Source of the DNA: Bradyrhizobium sp. WSM471
GTDB lineage: Bacteria > Pseudomonadota > Alphaproteobacteria > Rhizobiales > Xanthobacteraceae
NCBI RefSeq assembly: GCF_000244915.1
Contig: NZ_CM001442.1
Location: 3,410,001 to 3,474,000, forward strand
Reading direction: 5' to 3'
Length of the DNA stretch: 64,000 nucleotides
Below are positions 1 through 9,083 of the stretch, one piece after another (position 1 is the first letter of the stretch; every line of letters begins with the position of its first letter). Made by a program: the position numbers and the translations under genes. The notes beneath the pieces are model-generated. The model saw only the letters and a list, made by a program, of their open reading frames with translations. It made no database searches and was not told the DNA's origin.

Positions 1-1
1 C

Positions 2-601
2 ATCTACACCGCCGCCAACCACAACAAGCTCGGCGACGTCGGCGTGATGTCGCTGACGCAGGTGGGCATCGCGCTGCCGAATTTCTGGTTCGCGATCCTG
101 CTGGTGCTGTTGTTTTCGGTGCGGCTGCAATGGCTGTCCGCGGGCGGTTTCCCCGGTTGGGAGGACGGCATCTGGCTCGGAATCAAGTCGCTGCTGATGC
201 CGGCGGTGTCGCTCGCGGTGGTGCAGGCCGCGATCCTCGCACGCGTCACGCGCTCGGCCGTGCTGGAAGTGCTGCGTGAAGACTTCGTCCGCACGGCGCG
301 CGCAAAGGGCCTCGGCAAGCGCGAGGTGCTGTGGCGTCACGTGCTGCGCAACGCCATGATCCCCGTGATGACGGTGATGGGCCTGCAATTCGCCAATCTG
401 CTCGCCGGCACCATCGTGATCGAGAACGTGTTCTATCTGCCGGGCCTCGGCCGCCTGATTTTTCAGTCGATCGCCAACCGCGACCTCATCGTGGTGCGCA
501 ACTGCGTAATGCTGCTCGCGACTATGGTCGTCATCGTCAATTTCGTGGTCGACGTGCTCTATGCCTTCGTCGATCCCCGCATCAAGGTTCACGACCTGTG
601 A
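2..601 (+). CDS. ABC transporter permease, DppB/OppB type (5' truncated by window edge)
   Basis: This is an inner-membrane permease of the dipeptide/oligopeptide/nickel ABC transporter family. The frame is open from the first bases and no start is visible, so the N-terminal part lies outside the window. About 199 residues remain, with roughly four hydrophobic segments. The conserved cytoplasmic EAA loop that docks onto the ATPase is visible near residues 85-115 of the fragment (FVRTARAKGLG, then LRNAMIPVMT), followed by the family motif ENVFYLPGLG. The stop codon overlaps a GTG start of the next permease (GTGA), so it is the upstream member of a five-gene transporter operon ending at 5060. 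The substrate cannot be told from the permease; peptides or opine-like compounds are the usual range. Confidence 0.93.
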   Translation: MYTAANHNKLGDVGVMSLTQVGIALPNFWFAILLVLLFSVRLQWLSAGGFPGWEDGIWLGIKSLLMPAVSLAVVQAAILARVTRSAVLEVLREDFVRTARAKGLGKREVLWRHVLRNAMIPVMTVMGLQFANLLAGTIVIENVFYLPGLGRLIFQSIANRDLIVVRNCVMLLATMVVIVNFVVDVLYAFVDPRIKVHDL

Positions 602-1491
602 GCGCGCCGCTGACCACCCTGGTCGACGCGCCGGCCATCGCGCGCCCTCTGCCGGCCCGGACCTTCTGGCGCCGCGCGCTGCATCATCGCAGCTTCGTGC
701 TCGGCGGCGCGCTGAGCCTGCTGGTTCTCGCCTCGGCGCTGCTGTCGCTGCTGTGGACGCCCTGGTCGCCTTATGAGATCGACATCGCGTCAAAGCTCCG
801 GCCCCCCTCGGCCGCGCACTGGCTCGGCACCGACGTCTTCGGCCGCGACATCGTCTCGCTGCTCCTCGCCGGCGCCCGCTCCACCATCATGGTCGGCATC
901 ATCGCGGTCAGCATCGGCCTCACCTTCGGCGTCTGTCTCGGCCTGATCGCGTCGGCCAAGCGCGGCTGGACCGAAGAGATCATCATGCGCTTCTCCGATT
1001 TCACCTTCGCCTTTCCGGCCGTGCTCTCCGCCATCATGCTCGCCGCGGTCGTTGGGCCGGGCATGGTGACCTCGATCGTCGCCATCGGCATCTTCCAGAT
1101 CCCGACGCTGATCCGGCTGACGCGCGGCTCGGCCAATGCGATCTGGGCGCGCGAATTCGTGCTGGCCGCGCGCGCGGCGGGGAAGGGCAAGTTTCGCATC
1201 ACCATCGAGCACGTGCTGCCCAACATCCTGTCGATCCTGATCGTGCAGGCGACGATCCAGTTTGCGCTCGCGATCCTTGCCGAGGCCGCCTTGTCCTATC
1301 TCGGTCTCGGCACGCAGCCGCCGCAGCCGTCCTGGGGACGGATGTTGAATGACGCGCAGACACTGCTGTTCCAGTCGCCGATGCTCGCGGTCTATCCGGG
1401 TGCTGCGATCGCGATCGCGGTGCTCGGTCTCAATCTGCTCGGCGACGGGTTGCGCGATCTGCTCGATCCACGACTGGCGCGGGAGCGATGA
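598..1491 (+). CDS. ABC transporter permease, DppC/OppC type
   Basis: Second membrane subunit of the first dipeptide-type importer, about 297 residues. I chose the GTG at 598 because it overlaps the previous stop (GTGA) and gives the usual length and an N-terminal tail of about 30 residues before the first membrane helix. The frame is open further upstream, but that part is the shadow of the first permease. The DppC motif LGTDVFGRDI lies near residue 78, and the EAA loop (FVLAARAAGKGKFRI) and the ending GDGLRDLLDPRL are typical of this subunit. It should pair with the DppB-type permease to form the translocation pore. Its stop overlaps the ATG of the next gene, so the proteins are translationally coupled. 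Confidence 0.94.
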   Translation: MSAPLTTLVDAPAIARPLPARTFWRRALHHRSFVLGGALSLLVLASALLSLLWTPWSPYEIDIASKLRPPSAAHWLGTDVFGRDIVSLLLAGARSTIMVGIIAVSIGLTFGVCLGLIASAKRGWTEEIIMRFSDFTFAFPAVLSAIMLAAVVGPGMVTSIVAIGIFQIPTLIRLTRGSANAIWAREFVLAARAAGKGKFRITIEHVLPNILSILIVQATIQFALAILAEAALSYLGLGTQPPQPSWGRMLNDAQTLLFQSPMLAVYPGAAIAIAVLGLNLLGDGLRDLLDPRLARER

Positions 1492-2503
1492 CGATGGGCG
1501 AGCGCTCGACCATGCCGTTGATCGAGGTCGAAAATCTCGGCGTGCGCCTCAATACCAGCCGCGGGCCGGCACAGGCCGTGCGCGGCGTCAGCTTTGCCCT
1601 GAAGCGCGGCGAGACGCTCGGGCTCGTCGGTGAATCCGGCTGCGGCAAGTCGGTCACCGCGTTGTCGCTGATGGGGCTGCTGCCGGACAGCGCGTCCGTC
1701 ATCGGCAGCATCAAGCTGGATGGCGGCGAGCTCGCCGGATTGTCGGACGCGGACTATTGTCGGCTGCGCGGCAATCGCATCAGCATGATCTTCCAGGAGC
1801 CGATGACCGCGCTCAACCCGATGCACACGATCGGCCACCAGGTCGCCGAGCCGCTGCGGCGTCACAGGAAATATTCGGCATCGCAGGCGCGCAAGGAAGC
1901 GATCGCCTTGCTCGAGCGCGTCGGGCTGCCTGATCCGGCCAGGCGTGTCGACGCCTATCCGCACCAGTTTTCCGGCGGCCAGCGTCAGCGCGTCACGATT
2001 GCGATGGCGCTCGCCTGCGAGCCGGACCTTCTGATCGCGGACGAGCCGACCACGGCGCTCGACGTCACTATCCAGGGCCAGATCCTCGACCTCATCGCCG
2101 ATCTCGTCGAGGAGCGCGGCATGTCCATGATCCTGATCTCGCACGATCTCGGCGTCATCGCCGAGAACGTGCAACGCATGATGGTGATGTACGGCGGCAC
2201 GATCATCGAGAGCGGACCGACCGACGAGGTGTTCCGCCGGATGGGCCATCCCTACACGCAGGGCCTGTTCCGCGCCCGACCGAAGCTCGGCGCGCGCAAG
2301 GGGACGCGGCTGACGACGATATCCGGCACGGTGCCGGAGCTCGCCGATCTGCCTTCCGGTTGCACCTTCGCCGATCGGTGCCCGCTCGTGATCGAGCAGT
2401 GCCGGGCCGCGCTTCCACCGATGGTGGACGTCGGACCGGGCCATTTCGTGCGCTGCATCCGGACCGACGTGTCCATGGCCGAACGCGTCGGAGCGCTGAC
2501 CGC

Positions 2504-2507
<4 letters not shown>
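1488..2507 (+). CDS. ABC transporter ATP-binding protein, DppD/OppD type
   Basis: Cytoplasmic ATPase of the first peptide-type importer, 339 residues. Walker A GESGCGKS is at about 48-55, the signature SGGQRQR near 162-168 and Walker B LLIADEP near 181. The C-terminal oligopeptide-family extension carries the cysteine pattern [14 protein letters not shown], which in this family binds an iron-sulfur cluster. The ATG at 1488 overlaps the preceding TGA; in-frame ATGs at 1494 and 1512 are alternatives, and 1512 would place MPLIEVENL at the N-terminus as in most relatives. It should work as a heterodimer with the next gene product. Confidence 0.94.
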
Positions 2508-3508
<1,001 letters not shown>

Positions 3509-3563
3509 TGTCCGGGGCGGAATTGGCGTAGGCTGGGACGAGATGAAGGCCGGGGAGTTACGC

Positions 3564-5060
3564 ATGTTCAGGAAACTATCGATTGTCGCATTCGCCGCCA
3601 CGCTTGCCTTGGCGCCGTTGCCGGTGCTGGCGCAGAGCAAGAAGGACAGCGTCGTCATGGCGATGACGCTGGAGCCGCCGGGGCTCGATCCCACCAACGC
3701 GGCCGCCGCCGCGATCGCCGAGGTCACGCTCTACAACATCTACGAGACGCTGACCAAGATCAACGAGGACGGCTCGACCTCGCCATTGCTGGCGGAGAGC
3801 TGGACGGCCTCGCCCGATCTGAAGACCTATACGTTCAAGCTGCGCAAGGGAGTCAAATTCCACAATGGCGAGCCGTTCGACTCGGCCGCCGTGAAGTTCT
3901 CGTTCGAGCGCAATGCCGTCGCCAGCAGCACCAACAAGGACAAAAGCCTCTTCCAAGGCTTCGAGAAGGTCGATGCGCCCGATGCCGACACGGTCGTGAT
4001 CACCCTGAAGAATTCAGAGCCTAACCTGCCGTTCCTGCTGGGGCAGGCGAGCGGCTCGATCGTCGAGCCGAAGAGCGCTGCCACCAATATCACGCAGCCG
4101 GTTGGGACCGGGCCCTATCAGTTGGGCGCCTGGGCCAAGGGCTCCTCGATGACTCTGACCAAATGGGCCGACTATCGCAACGCCGCAGCGATCAAGCTGT
4201 CGAAGGTGACGATCCGCTTCATCTCCGATCCGTCGGCGCAGACGGCCGCGCTGCTGTCGGGCGACGTCGATGCTTTTCCGCGCGTCTCAGCCCAGCGCAC
4301 CATCGCGCAGTTCAAGGCCGATCCGCGCTTCAACGTCCTGGTCGGCGGCTCCCGCGCCAAGACCATCGTCGCCATCAACCACCGCAAGAAGCCGCTCGAC
4401 GATGTCCGCGTCCGCCGTGCGATCCTTGCCGCGATCGATCGCAAGGCGATGATCGACGGCGCGGTCGACGGTTTCGGCACGCCGATCGGCAGCTTCTACG
4501 TCCCGACCGCACTCGGCTATGTCGACACGACAGGCATTAACCCCTACGACCCCGAGAAGGCCAAGAAGCTGCTGGCCGAAGCCGGTGTCACCACGCCGCT
4601 CGAACTGTCGCTGAAGCTGCCGCCCCCGCCTTATGCGCGGCAGGGCGGCGAGATCCTCGCGGCCCAGCTCGCCAAGGTCGGCATCATCGCCAAGATCGAG
4701 AACGTCGAATGGGCGCAATGGCTGTCGCAGGTGTTCGCCGGCAACGGTCCGCACAATTTCGACCTCACCATCGTCAGCCATGTCGAGCCGTTCGATCTCG
4801 TCAAGATCACCGAACAGGACTACTATCTCGGCTACAACAACGCGGCGTTCAACGCGCTCTACAAGCAGATCGTGTCGACGCCGGATGAAGCCGCCCGTGC
4901 CAAGCTTCTCGGCGATGCCCAGCGCATGCTGGCCACCGACGCGGTCTCCGGCTATTTGTACCAGCCGCAGCTGATCACCATCACCAACAAGAAGCTGAAG
5001 GGCGTCTGGAAGGACGTGCCCCAGTACGAGAACGATTTCTCGACGTGGGCGTGGGAGTAG
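3564..5060 (+). CDS. ABC transporter substrate-binding protein, family 5 (dipeptide type)
   Basis: Periplasmic binding protein of the SBP_bac_5 family, about 498 residues from the ATG at 3564. I prefer this start over the ATG at 3543: GGGGAG lies six bases upstream, and the protein then begins with a clean Sec signal peptide (MFRKL, hydrophobic core, PVLAQ near residue 24). The family elements are seen: LEPPGLDP after the signal, the lobe sequence YTFKLRKGVKFHNGEPF, and the hinge region GTGPYQL. It closes the first transporter operon, 55 bases after the last ATPase. The ligand is not evident. A perfect 12-bp hairpin follows the stop. Confidence 0.93.
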   Translation: MFRKLSIVAFAATLALAPLPVLAQSKKDSVVMAMTLEPPGLDPTNAAAAAIAEVTLYNIYETLTKINEDGSTSPLLAESWTASPDLKTYTFKLRKGVKFHNGEPFDSAAVKFSFERNAVASSTNKDKSLFQGFEKVDAPDADTVVITLKNSEPNLPFLLGQASGSIVEPKSAATNITQPVGTGPYQLGAWAKGSSMTLTKWADYRNAAAIKLSKVTIRFISDPSAQTAALLSGDVDAFPRVSAQRTIAQFKADPRFNVLVGGSRAKTIVAINHRKKPLDDVRVRRAILAAIDRKAMIDGAVDGFGTPIGSFYVPTALGYVDTTGINPYDPEKAKKLLAEAGVTTPLELSLKLPPPPYARQGGEILAAQLAKVGIIAKIENVEWAQWLSQVFAGNGPHNFDLTIVSHVEPFDLVKITEQDYYLGYNNAAFNALYKQIVSTPDEAARAKLLGDAQRMLATDAVSGYLYQPQLITITNKKLKGVWKDVPQYENDFSTWAWE

Positions 5061-5089
5061 GGGGCTGCTGGGTCGATTGCGCGATTTCG

Positions 5090-5121
5090 GTGACGATCTC
5101 TCCAACGGAAGAGATCGTCAC
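5090..5121 (+). terminator. perfect 12-bp inverted repeat after the first transporter operon
   Basis: GTGACGATCTCT at 5090-5101 and its exact complement AGAGATCGTCAC at 5110-5121 enclose an 8-base loop. It sits 30 bases after the binding-protein stop. No T run follows, so it is either a transcript-stabilising 3' hairpin or a terminator of the less canonical kind; the stem is too perfect to be chance. Confidence 0.55.
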
Positions 5122-5409
5122 GAGACCGGTCCAAACAAAAACCTGAAAAACAACCCCATGCACAGTAGCCGGGGGTAGTCATTTCAATGGCTTGCGCGTC
5201 ACGCGATCAGATGGTTTGCGGCGATGCCGTTGATGCGTCGGGCAAAACACTGGCATGATGGCATCATCGAGGAAGGCCGCGCCCGCCTGGTTGATTGCGC
5301 CGGCCCGATGCTCCCCCGACTTTGAACGTTCGGAACCCCCATGCGTTAGCTCGGCGCAGGATGGCCGCAGGCCGTGCGATCCGGCGCGAGGGTATGCGGA
5401 GTTCGGTTC
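5122..5409. other. non-coding interval upstream of the corA-type gene
   Basis: This stretch (with the hairpin just before it, 349 bases in all) carries no gene I can support. It holds an A-rich patch at about 5126-5145 and a 13-base palindrome ATGATG-G-CATCAT at 5255-5267, which could be an operator for the downstream gene. No clear -35/-10 pair or Mg2+-sensing leader was recognised. Confidence 0.4.
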
Positions 5410-6384
5410 TTGCTCAAACTGTACAGGTGGCCATCCGACGAATGGCAGAAGATCGGCGCGGAGATGCCGTCCGAGATCATCTGGGCTGATCTTTTGGACG
5501 CGACCGCGGAAGAAAAGCAGTTCGTCGAACGATTGCTCGGGATCCGCGTTCCGTCCGAGGATTCGCTCAGCGAGATCGAAGCGTCGAGCCGCCTGATCCT
5601 CGACAACGGCACGCTCTATCTCAGCTCGCCGGCGGTTCGGCTCAACGAGGACAACGAGGCCGAGATCACGCCGGTGGGATTCGTCATCGGCCCGCGCGTG
5701 CTGGTGACGGTGCGCTTCGCGCAGCTGCCGATCTTCGACGACATCGGCAAGCGTATCGGCTCCGATGACAGCCTGGAGAACGGCATGTGCGTGTTCGCCA
5801 GCCTGGTCGAGGCCATGGTCGACCGCGGGGCCGATGTCCTTGAGCATCTCGGCGCCAAGGTCGACAGGCTCTCGCGGGGCGTCTTCAAAGGTGGGCTCGT
5901 CCGCACCAAGCGGCCGGTTCGCTCCAGCCGGCGGATGCGCGAGGCGCTGGAGAACATCGGAGAGCTGGCCGATCGGCTCGCCAAGGCGCGCGATGTCCTG
6001 CTTGGCGTCGGCCGCATCGCTTCATTCGCCGGCGATGTCGGGGGTGAATGGATCACCGCCGCGTCGAAGAAGCGCCTCGAGGCCGTCTCCAAGGATGTCG
6101 CTTCGCTCGGCGATTATGAGACGCGATTGTCGGACAAGATCCAGCTTCTGCTCGATGCCGTGCTCGGCTTCATCAACATCCAGCAGAACGAGCTGTTCAA
6201 GATCCTGACCATCGTCTCGGTCGTCGGCGTGCCGCCTACGATCATGGTCGGCATCTGGGGCATGAACTTCAAGCACATGCCGGAACTGGACTGGACGTTC
6301 GGCTATCCGCTGGCGTGGCTCGCCATCATTGCCAGCGGCGTGCTGCCGCTGATCTGGTTCAAGCGCCGCGGCTGGTTCGAGTGA
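5410..6384 (+). CDS. corA: CorA-family magnesium/divalent cation channel
   Basis: CorA-family inner-membrane channel, about 324 residues, for Mg2+ or related divalent cations. The signature GMN is at 284-286 (GIWGMNF) between two C-terminal hydrophobic helices, with a short charged tail ending in KRRGWFE. The long N-terminal domain is helical and includes the family stretch SEIEASSRL. I chose the TTG at 5410 because GGAG lies 8 bases upstream and the protein then begins MLKLYRW, matching the usual CorA opening; a GTG at 5374 would add 12 residues. The gene stands alone between a hairpin and a strong terminator. A ZntB-like zinc transporter role cannot be excluded. Confidence 0.9.
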   Translation: MLKLYRWPSDEWQKIGAEMPSEIIWADLLDATAEEKQFVERLLGIRVPSEDSLSEIEASSRLILDNGTLYLSSPAVRLNEDNEAEITPVGFVIGPRVLVTVRFAQLPIFDDIGKRIGSDDSLENGMCVFASLVEAMVDRGADVLEHLGAKVDRLSRGVFKGGLVRTKRPVRSSRRMREALENIGELADRLAKARDVLLGVGRIASFAGDVGGEWITAASKKRLEAVSKDVASLGDYETRLSDKIQLLLDAVLGFINIQQNELFKILTIVSVVGVPPTIMVGIWGMNFKHMPELDWTFGYPLAWLAIIASGVLPLIWFKRRGWFE

Positions 6385-6388
6385 AGCC

Positions 6389-6423
6389 GCGGCGCACCGC
6401 TCGAAAACGATGCGCCGCTTTTT
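6389..6423 (+). terminator. Rho-independent terminator of the corA-type gene
   Basis: GCGGCGCA at 6389-6396 pairs exactly with TGCGCCGC at 6411-6418 and is followed at once by TTTTT (6419-6423). It lies five bases after the corA stop and also separates it from the convergent hydrolase gene ending at 6429. Confidence 0.82.
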
Positions 6424-6428
6424 CGGGA

Positions 6429-7055
6429 TCAGACGACTTCGACGGCGAATTTGCCGATCCAGTCGCGGGCGAGCGTCACATCGGCTTGCGACAATTGATG
6501 GCCCGCCGGCAGGACCTTGTGTTCGACCCGGGCTCCGGCTTCCGACAACAGCGAGGCGAGCTTCCCCGAATTGCTCCCCGGAACGATCGGATCAGCCTGC
6601 CCCGACAGAAGCAGGACGGGCTTGCCGCCGAGCTCAGCCTTCGGCGGATCCGACAGCGGCACCATCGCGCGGAGCAGGATCGCGCCTGCCAGCGCATCCG
6701 GCTCCAGCAGCAACAGCGCGGCCGCGATGTTGGCACCGTTGGAGAAGCCGACCGCAACCGGCGCGGCGAGGCCATATCGATGCCGTGCCTCCGCGACGAA
6801 GTCGCCGAGTTCGTGCGCGCGGCGGCGCACGTCGTCCTCGTCGAACACGCCCTCGGCAAGGCGGCGGAAGAAACGCGGCATGCCGTGCTCGAGCACGCGG
6901 CCGCGCGGCGAGAGCAGGGCCGAGCCGGGCGAGATCATCCTGCCGAGCCCGAGCAGATCGTTCTCGTCGCCACCGGTGCCGTGCAGCAGCAGGAGTGGAG
7001 GGGAGCCCGCGCTGGTCGCGGGCTCGAAACGATGGACGAATGAACTCTCGGTCAT
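6429..7055 (-). CDS. alpha/beta hydrolase (carboxylesterase/phospholipase type, MhqD-like)
   Basis: Small cytoplasmic serine hydrolase of 208 residues. The nucleophile elbow GFSNGA puts Ser at 105; Asp155 (SGQADPIVP) and His186 (AGHQLS) complete the triad, and HGTGGDEND near 25-33 forms the oxyanion region. Its start overlaps the stop of the upstream ring-cleaving dioxygenase (ATGA), so the two are made together. The same pairing is known in the Bacillus subtilis mhq genes for quinone and catechol resistance, where MhqO is the dioxygenase and MhqD the hydrolase. That suggests, but does not prove, that it hydrolyses a ring-cleavage or conjugated product. Confidence 0.88.
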   Translation of the reverse strand: MTESSFVHRFEPATSAGSPPLLLLHGTGGDENDLLGLGRMISPGSALLSPRGRVLEHGMPRFFRRLAEGVFDEDDVRRRAHELGDFVAEARHRYGLAAPVAVGFSNGANIAAALLLLEPDALAGAILLRAMVPLSDPPKAELGGKPVLLLSGQADPIVPGSNSGKLASLLSEAGARVEHKVLPAGHQLSQADVTLARDWIGKFAVEVV

Positions 7056-7990
7056 GACACGCTCTCTGCCAAATTCGGCAACACAGCCTCGATCTGCTTG
7101 CGCTGCGCTTCGAGGAAGCTCGGCAGCTTGAGGTCGCGTCCCAGCGTCGCGACGGGCTCGTCGACGGCGAAGCCGGGGATATCGGTCGCGATCTCGAACA
7201 GCACGCCGCCGGGCTCGCGGAAGTAGATCGAGCGGAAGTAGTTGCGGTCCCGCTGTTCGGTCGGGTGCAGGCCGTGATTGCTCACGAGCCTTTGCGCCAT
7301 CTTGCCCTGCTCGGCGTCGTCGACCGCGCGGAAGGCGATGTGATGCACGGAGCCGCCACCTTGGTGCCCGCGCAAAAAGCCCTTGGCCTCGTAGATGTCG
7401 ACGACGCTGCCTTCGACATCGCCCGGTGCCTTGAAGCGGATCACGGAGCCTTCGCGCGCCATCTCCTTGAAGCCGAACACGTCGGTGAGGACGGCAGCCG
7501 TTTTTGCCGCGCTGTCGAGCAACAAGGTCACGCCGTGGAAGCCGCGGATCGCATGTTCGGCGGGAACGTCGCCGTTGCTCCAGCCGGGCTCGCTCTCGGC
7601 ACCGGGAATGCCGACGAGCGCGAGGGCCATGCCATCAGGGTCTGTGAACGGCAGCACGGACTCGCCAAAGCGCTTCTCCAGCGCCTCGTAGGCGATGCCC
7701 TTCTCGACGAAGCGCTGCGTCCAATAGCCGAGCGAGCGTTGCGGCACGCGGAAGGCGGTCTGGTGCGTCTCGCCGACGCCGCGGCGCCCGGCCGGCACGC
7801 CGGCCCAGGGAAAGAAGGTCAGGATGGTGCCGGGGCGGCCGGTCTCGTCGCCGTAGTAGAAGTGATAGGTGCCGGGATCGTCGAAATTGACCGTCTTCTT
7901 GACGAAGCGCAGGCCGAGATCCCGGGTGTAAAAGCCGAAATTCCTGATGGGGTCGCCCGCGATCGCGGTCACGTGGTGCAGTCCAGACAT
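7052..7990 (-). CDS. ring-cleaving dioxygenase, VOC superfamily (MhqO-like)
   Basis: Two-domain vicinal-oxygen-chelate protein, about 312 residues. It begins MSGLHHVTAI, so a metal-binding His stands at the very N-terminus; the second VOC module starts near GFHGVTLLL, and the Glu ligand is in the C-terminal GGVLFEIATD. I chose the ATG at 7990 since AGGAGG stands just upstream; the frame runs on to 8071 but has no better start. It is expected to open hydroquinone- or catechol-type rings with Fe2+ and O2. It is the first gene of a two-gene unit with the hydrolase and is divergent from a LysR regulator. Confidence 0.9.
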   Translation of the reverse strand: MSGLHHVTAIAGDPIRNFGFYTRDLGLRFVKKTVNFDDPGTYHFYYGDETGRPGTILTFFPWAGVPAGRRGVGETHQTAFRVPQRSLGYWTQRFVEKGIAYEALEKRFGESVLPFTDPDGMALALVGIPGAESEPGWSNGDVPAEHAIRGFHGVTLLLDSAAKTAAVLTDVFGFKEMAREGSVIRFKAPGDVEGSVVDIYEAKGFLRGHQGGGSVHHIAFRAVDDAEQGKMAQRLVSNHGLHPTEQRDRNYFRSIYFREPGGVLFEIATDIPGFAVDEPVATLGRDLKLPSFLEAQRKQIEAVLPNLAESVS

Positions 7991-8049
7991 TGTCGTCCTC
8001 CTGAATTCGGGGAGCGGTCTTGCTCTGACCGGAAATATCGTGCCGCTTT

Positions 8050-8105
8050 GGATTGGAGACAATCCATGCAAATATGACGTCTATGTCTACGATTTGGAAA
8101 CAATC
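8050..8105. promoter_or_regulatory. two similar dyads between divergent dioxygenase and lysR genes (candidate operator)
   Basis: In the 129-base divergent interval two related palindromes occur: GATTG-GAGA-CAATC at 8051-8064 (extended to GGATTG/CAATCC at 8050-8065) and GATTTGGAAACAATC at 8091-8105. They lie in the same orientation about 40 bases apart, roughly four helical turns. LysR-type regulators commonly bind two such sites in a divergent promoter, so these are the likely operator pair of the adjacent regulator. The match is by eye only. Confidence 0.55.
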
Positions 8106-8119
8106 AGCCGAGGCAGCCC

Positions 8120-9031
8120 ATGGATAAGGTCGCCAGCCTCGGGGCCTTCGTAAAGGTGGTCGAAAGCGGCAGTTTTGCCGAGGCGGGCCGGCAGTTGCGG
8201 CTGTCGCGCTCCGCGATCAGCAAATACATCGCCGACCTCGAAGAAAGCCTCGGCGTGCAGCTCCTGAATCGGACCACGCGCCATGCGAGCCCGACCGAGA
8301 ACGGCCAGCGCTATTTTGAGCGCGCGGTCGTCATCCTGTCGGAGATCAAGGCTGCCGACCAGGCCGTGGCGCAAGCCCAGTCGGCGCCGCGCGGCCTGTT
8401 GCGCGTCAACGCGCCGATGTCGTTCGGCACTCTGCGGCTCGGGCCGGTGCTTGCCGATTTCATGGCGCGATATCCGGAGCTGCAGCTCCAGCTCGTGCTC
8501 AGCGACGATCTGCTCGATCCCGTCCAGGACGGCTTTGACGTGACCTTGCGGATCGCCGAATTGGAATCCTCGAGTTTGATCGCGCGTAAAATCATGCCGG
8601 TGGCGCGCATGATCTGCGCTTCGCCCGATTATCTCGCACGTCACGGCACACCGAAACATCCGCAGGATCTGCGCGAACATGCCTCGCTCACCTACGGCTT
8701 CCTGCTTACGGGCAATCAGTGGAAGCTCACCGGCACCGATGGCGATCACTGGATCCAGCCGGCCTGGTCGCTCTGCGTCAACAATGCCGAAGTGCTGCGT
8801 GATGTCGCAATCAAGGGCAGGGGGCTCGCGCTGCTCCCGGAGTTCATCGCCGCCGATGCCTTGAGGAAGGGCGAGCTGCGAACGGTGCTGGACGATTTTT
8901 CTGCGCCGCCGCTTGCGCTCTATGCGGTGTATCCGCCGACCCGGCATCTGTCGGTGAAAGTGCGGCTGTTCATTGATTTCCTGGTCGAGCGGTTTGGGCG
9001 GGAGGATGAAGCGTCGGGCCGATTAAAATGA
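8120..9031 (+). CDS. LysR-family transcriptional regulator
   Basis: LysR-type regulator of 303 residues. The N-terminal winged helix-turn-helix is clear: GAFVKVVESGSFAEAGR, then LRLSRSAISKYIADLEE as recognition helix, then LGVQLLNRTTR. The C-terminal two-lobed effector domain begins near residue 90 (RGLLRVNAPMSFG), a pattern of the CrgA/AaeR-like branch. It is divergent from the ring-cleaving dioxygenase/hydrolase pair and most likely regulates it and itself in response to an aromatic or quinone-like inducer. The gene ends at a strong bidirectional hairpin. Confidence 0.93.
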   Translation: MDKVASLGAFVKVVESGSFAEAGRQLRLSRSAISKYIADLEESLGVQLLNRTTRHASPTENGQRYFERAVVILSEIKAADQAVAQAQSAPRGLLRVNAPMSFGTLRLGPVLADFMARYPELQLQLVLSDDLLDPVQDGFDVTLRIAELESSSLIARKIMPVARMICASPDYLARHGTPKHPQDLREHASLTYGFLLTGNQWKLTGTDGDHWIQPAWSLCVNNAEVLRDVAIKGRGLALLPEFIAADALRKGELRTVLDDFSAPPLALYAVYPPTRHLSVKVRLFIDFLVERFGREDEASGRLK

Positions 9032-9032
9032 C

Positions 9033-9074
9033 CCGCGCGGAAGGACCGAGCCGAGATATGTCGGCTCCGCGCGG
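9033..9074. terminator. bidirectional terminator between lysR and the convergent hydrolase
   Basis: CCGCGCGG at 9033-9040 and 9067-9074 form the outer stem, and GAGCCGA (9048-9054) pairs with TCGGCTC (9061-9067) in the inner stem. A TTTTTT run follows on the plus strand at about 9086-9091, and ATTTTAA lies beyond the stem on the minus strand. It fits two convergent genes. Confidence 0.65.
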
Positions 9075-9083
9075 CTCGCTGCT

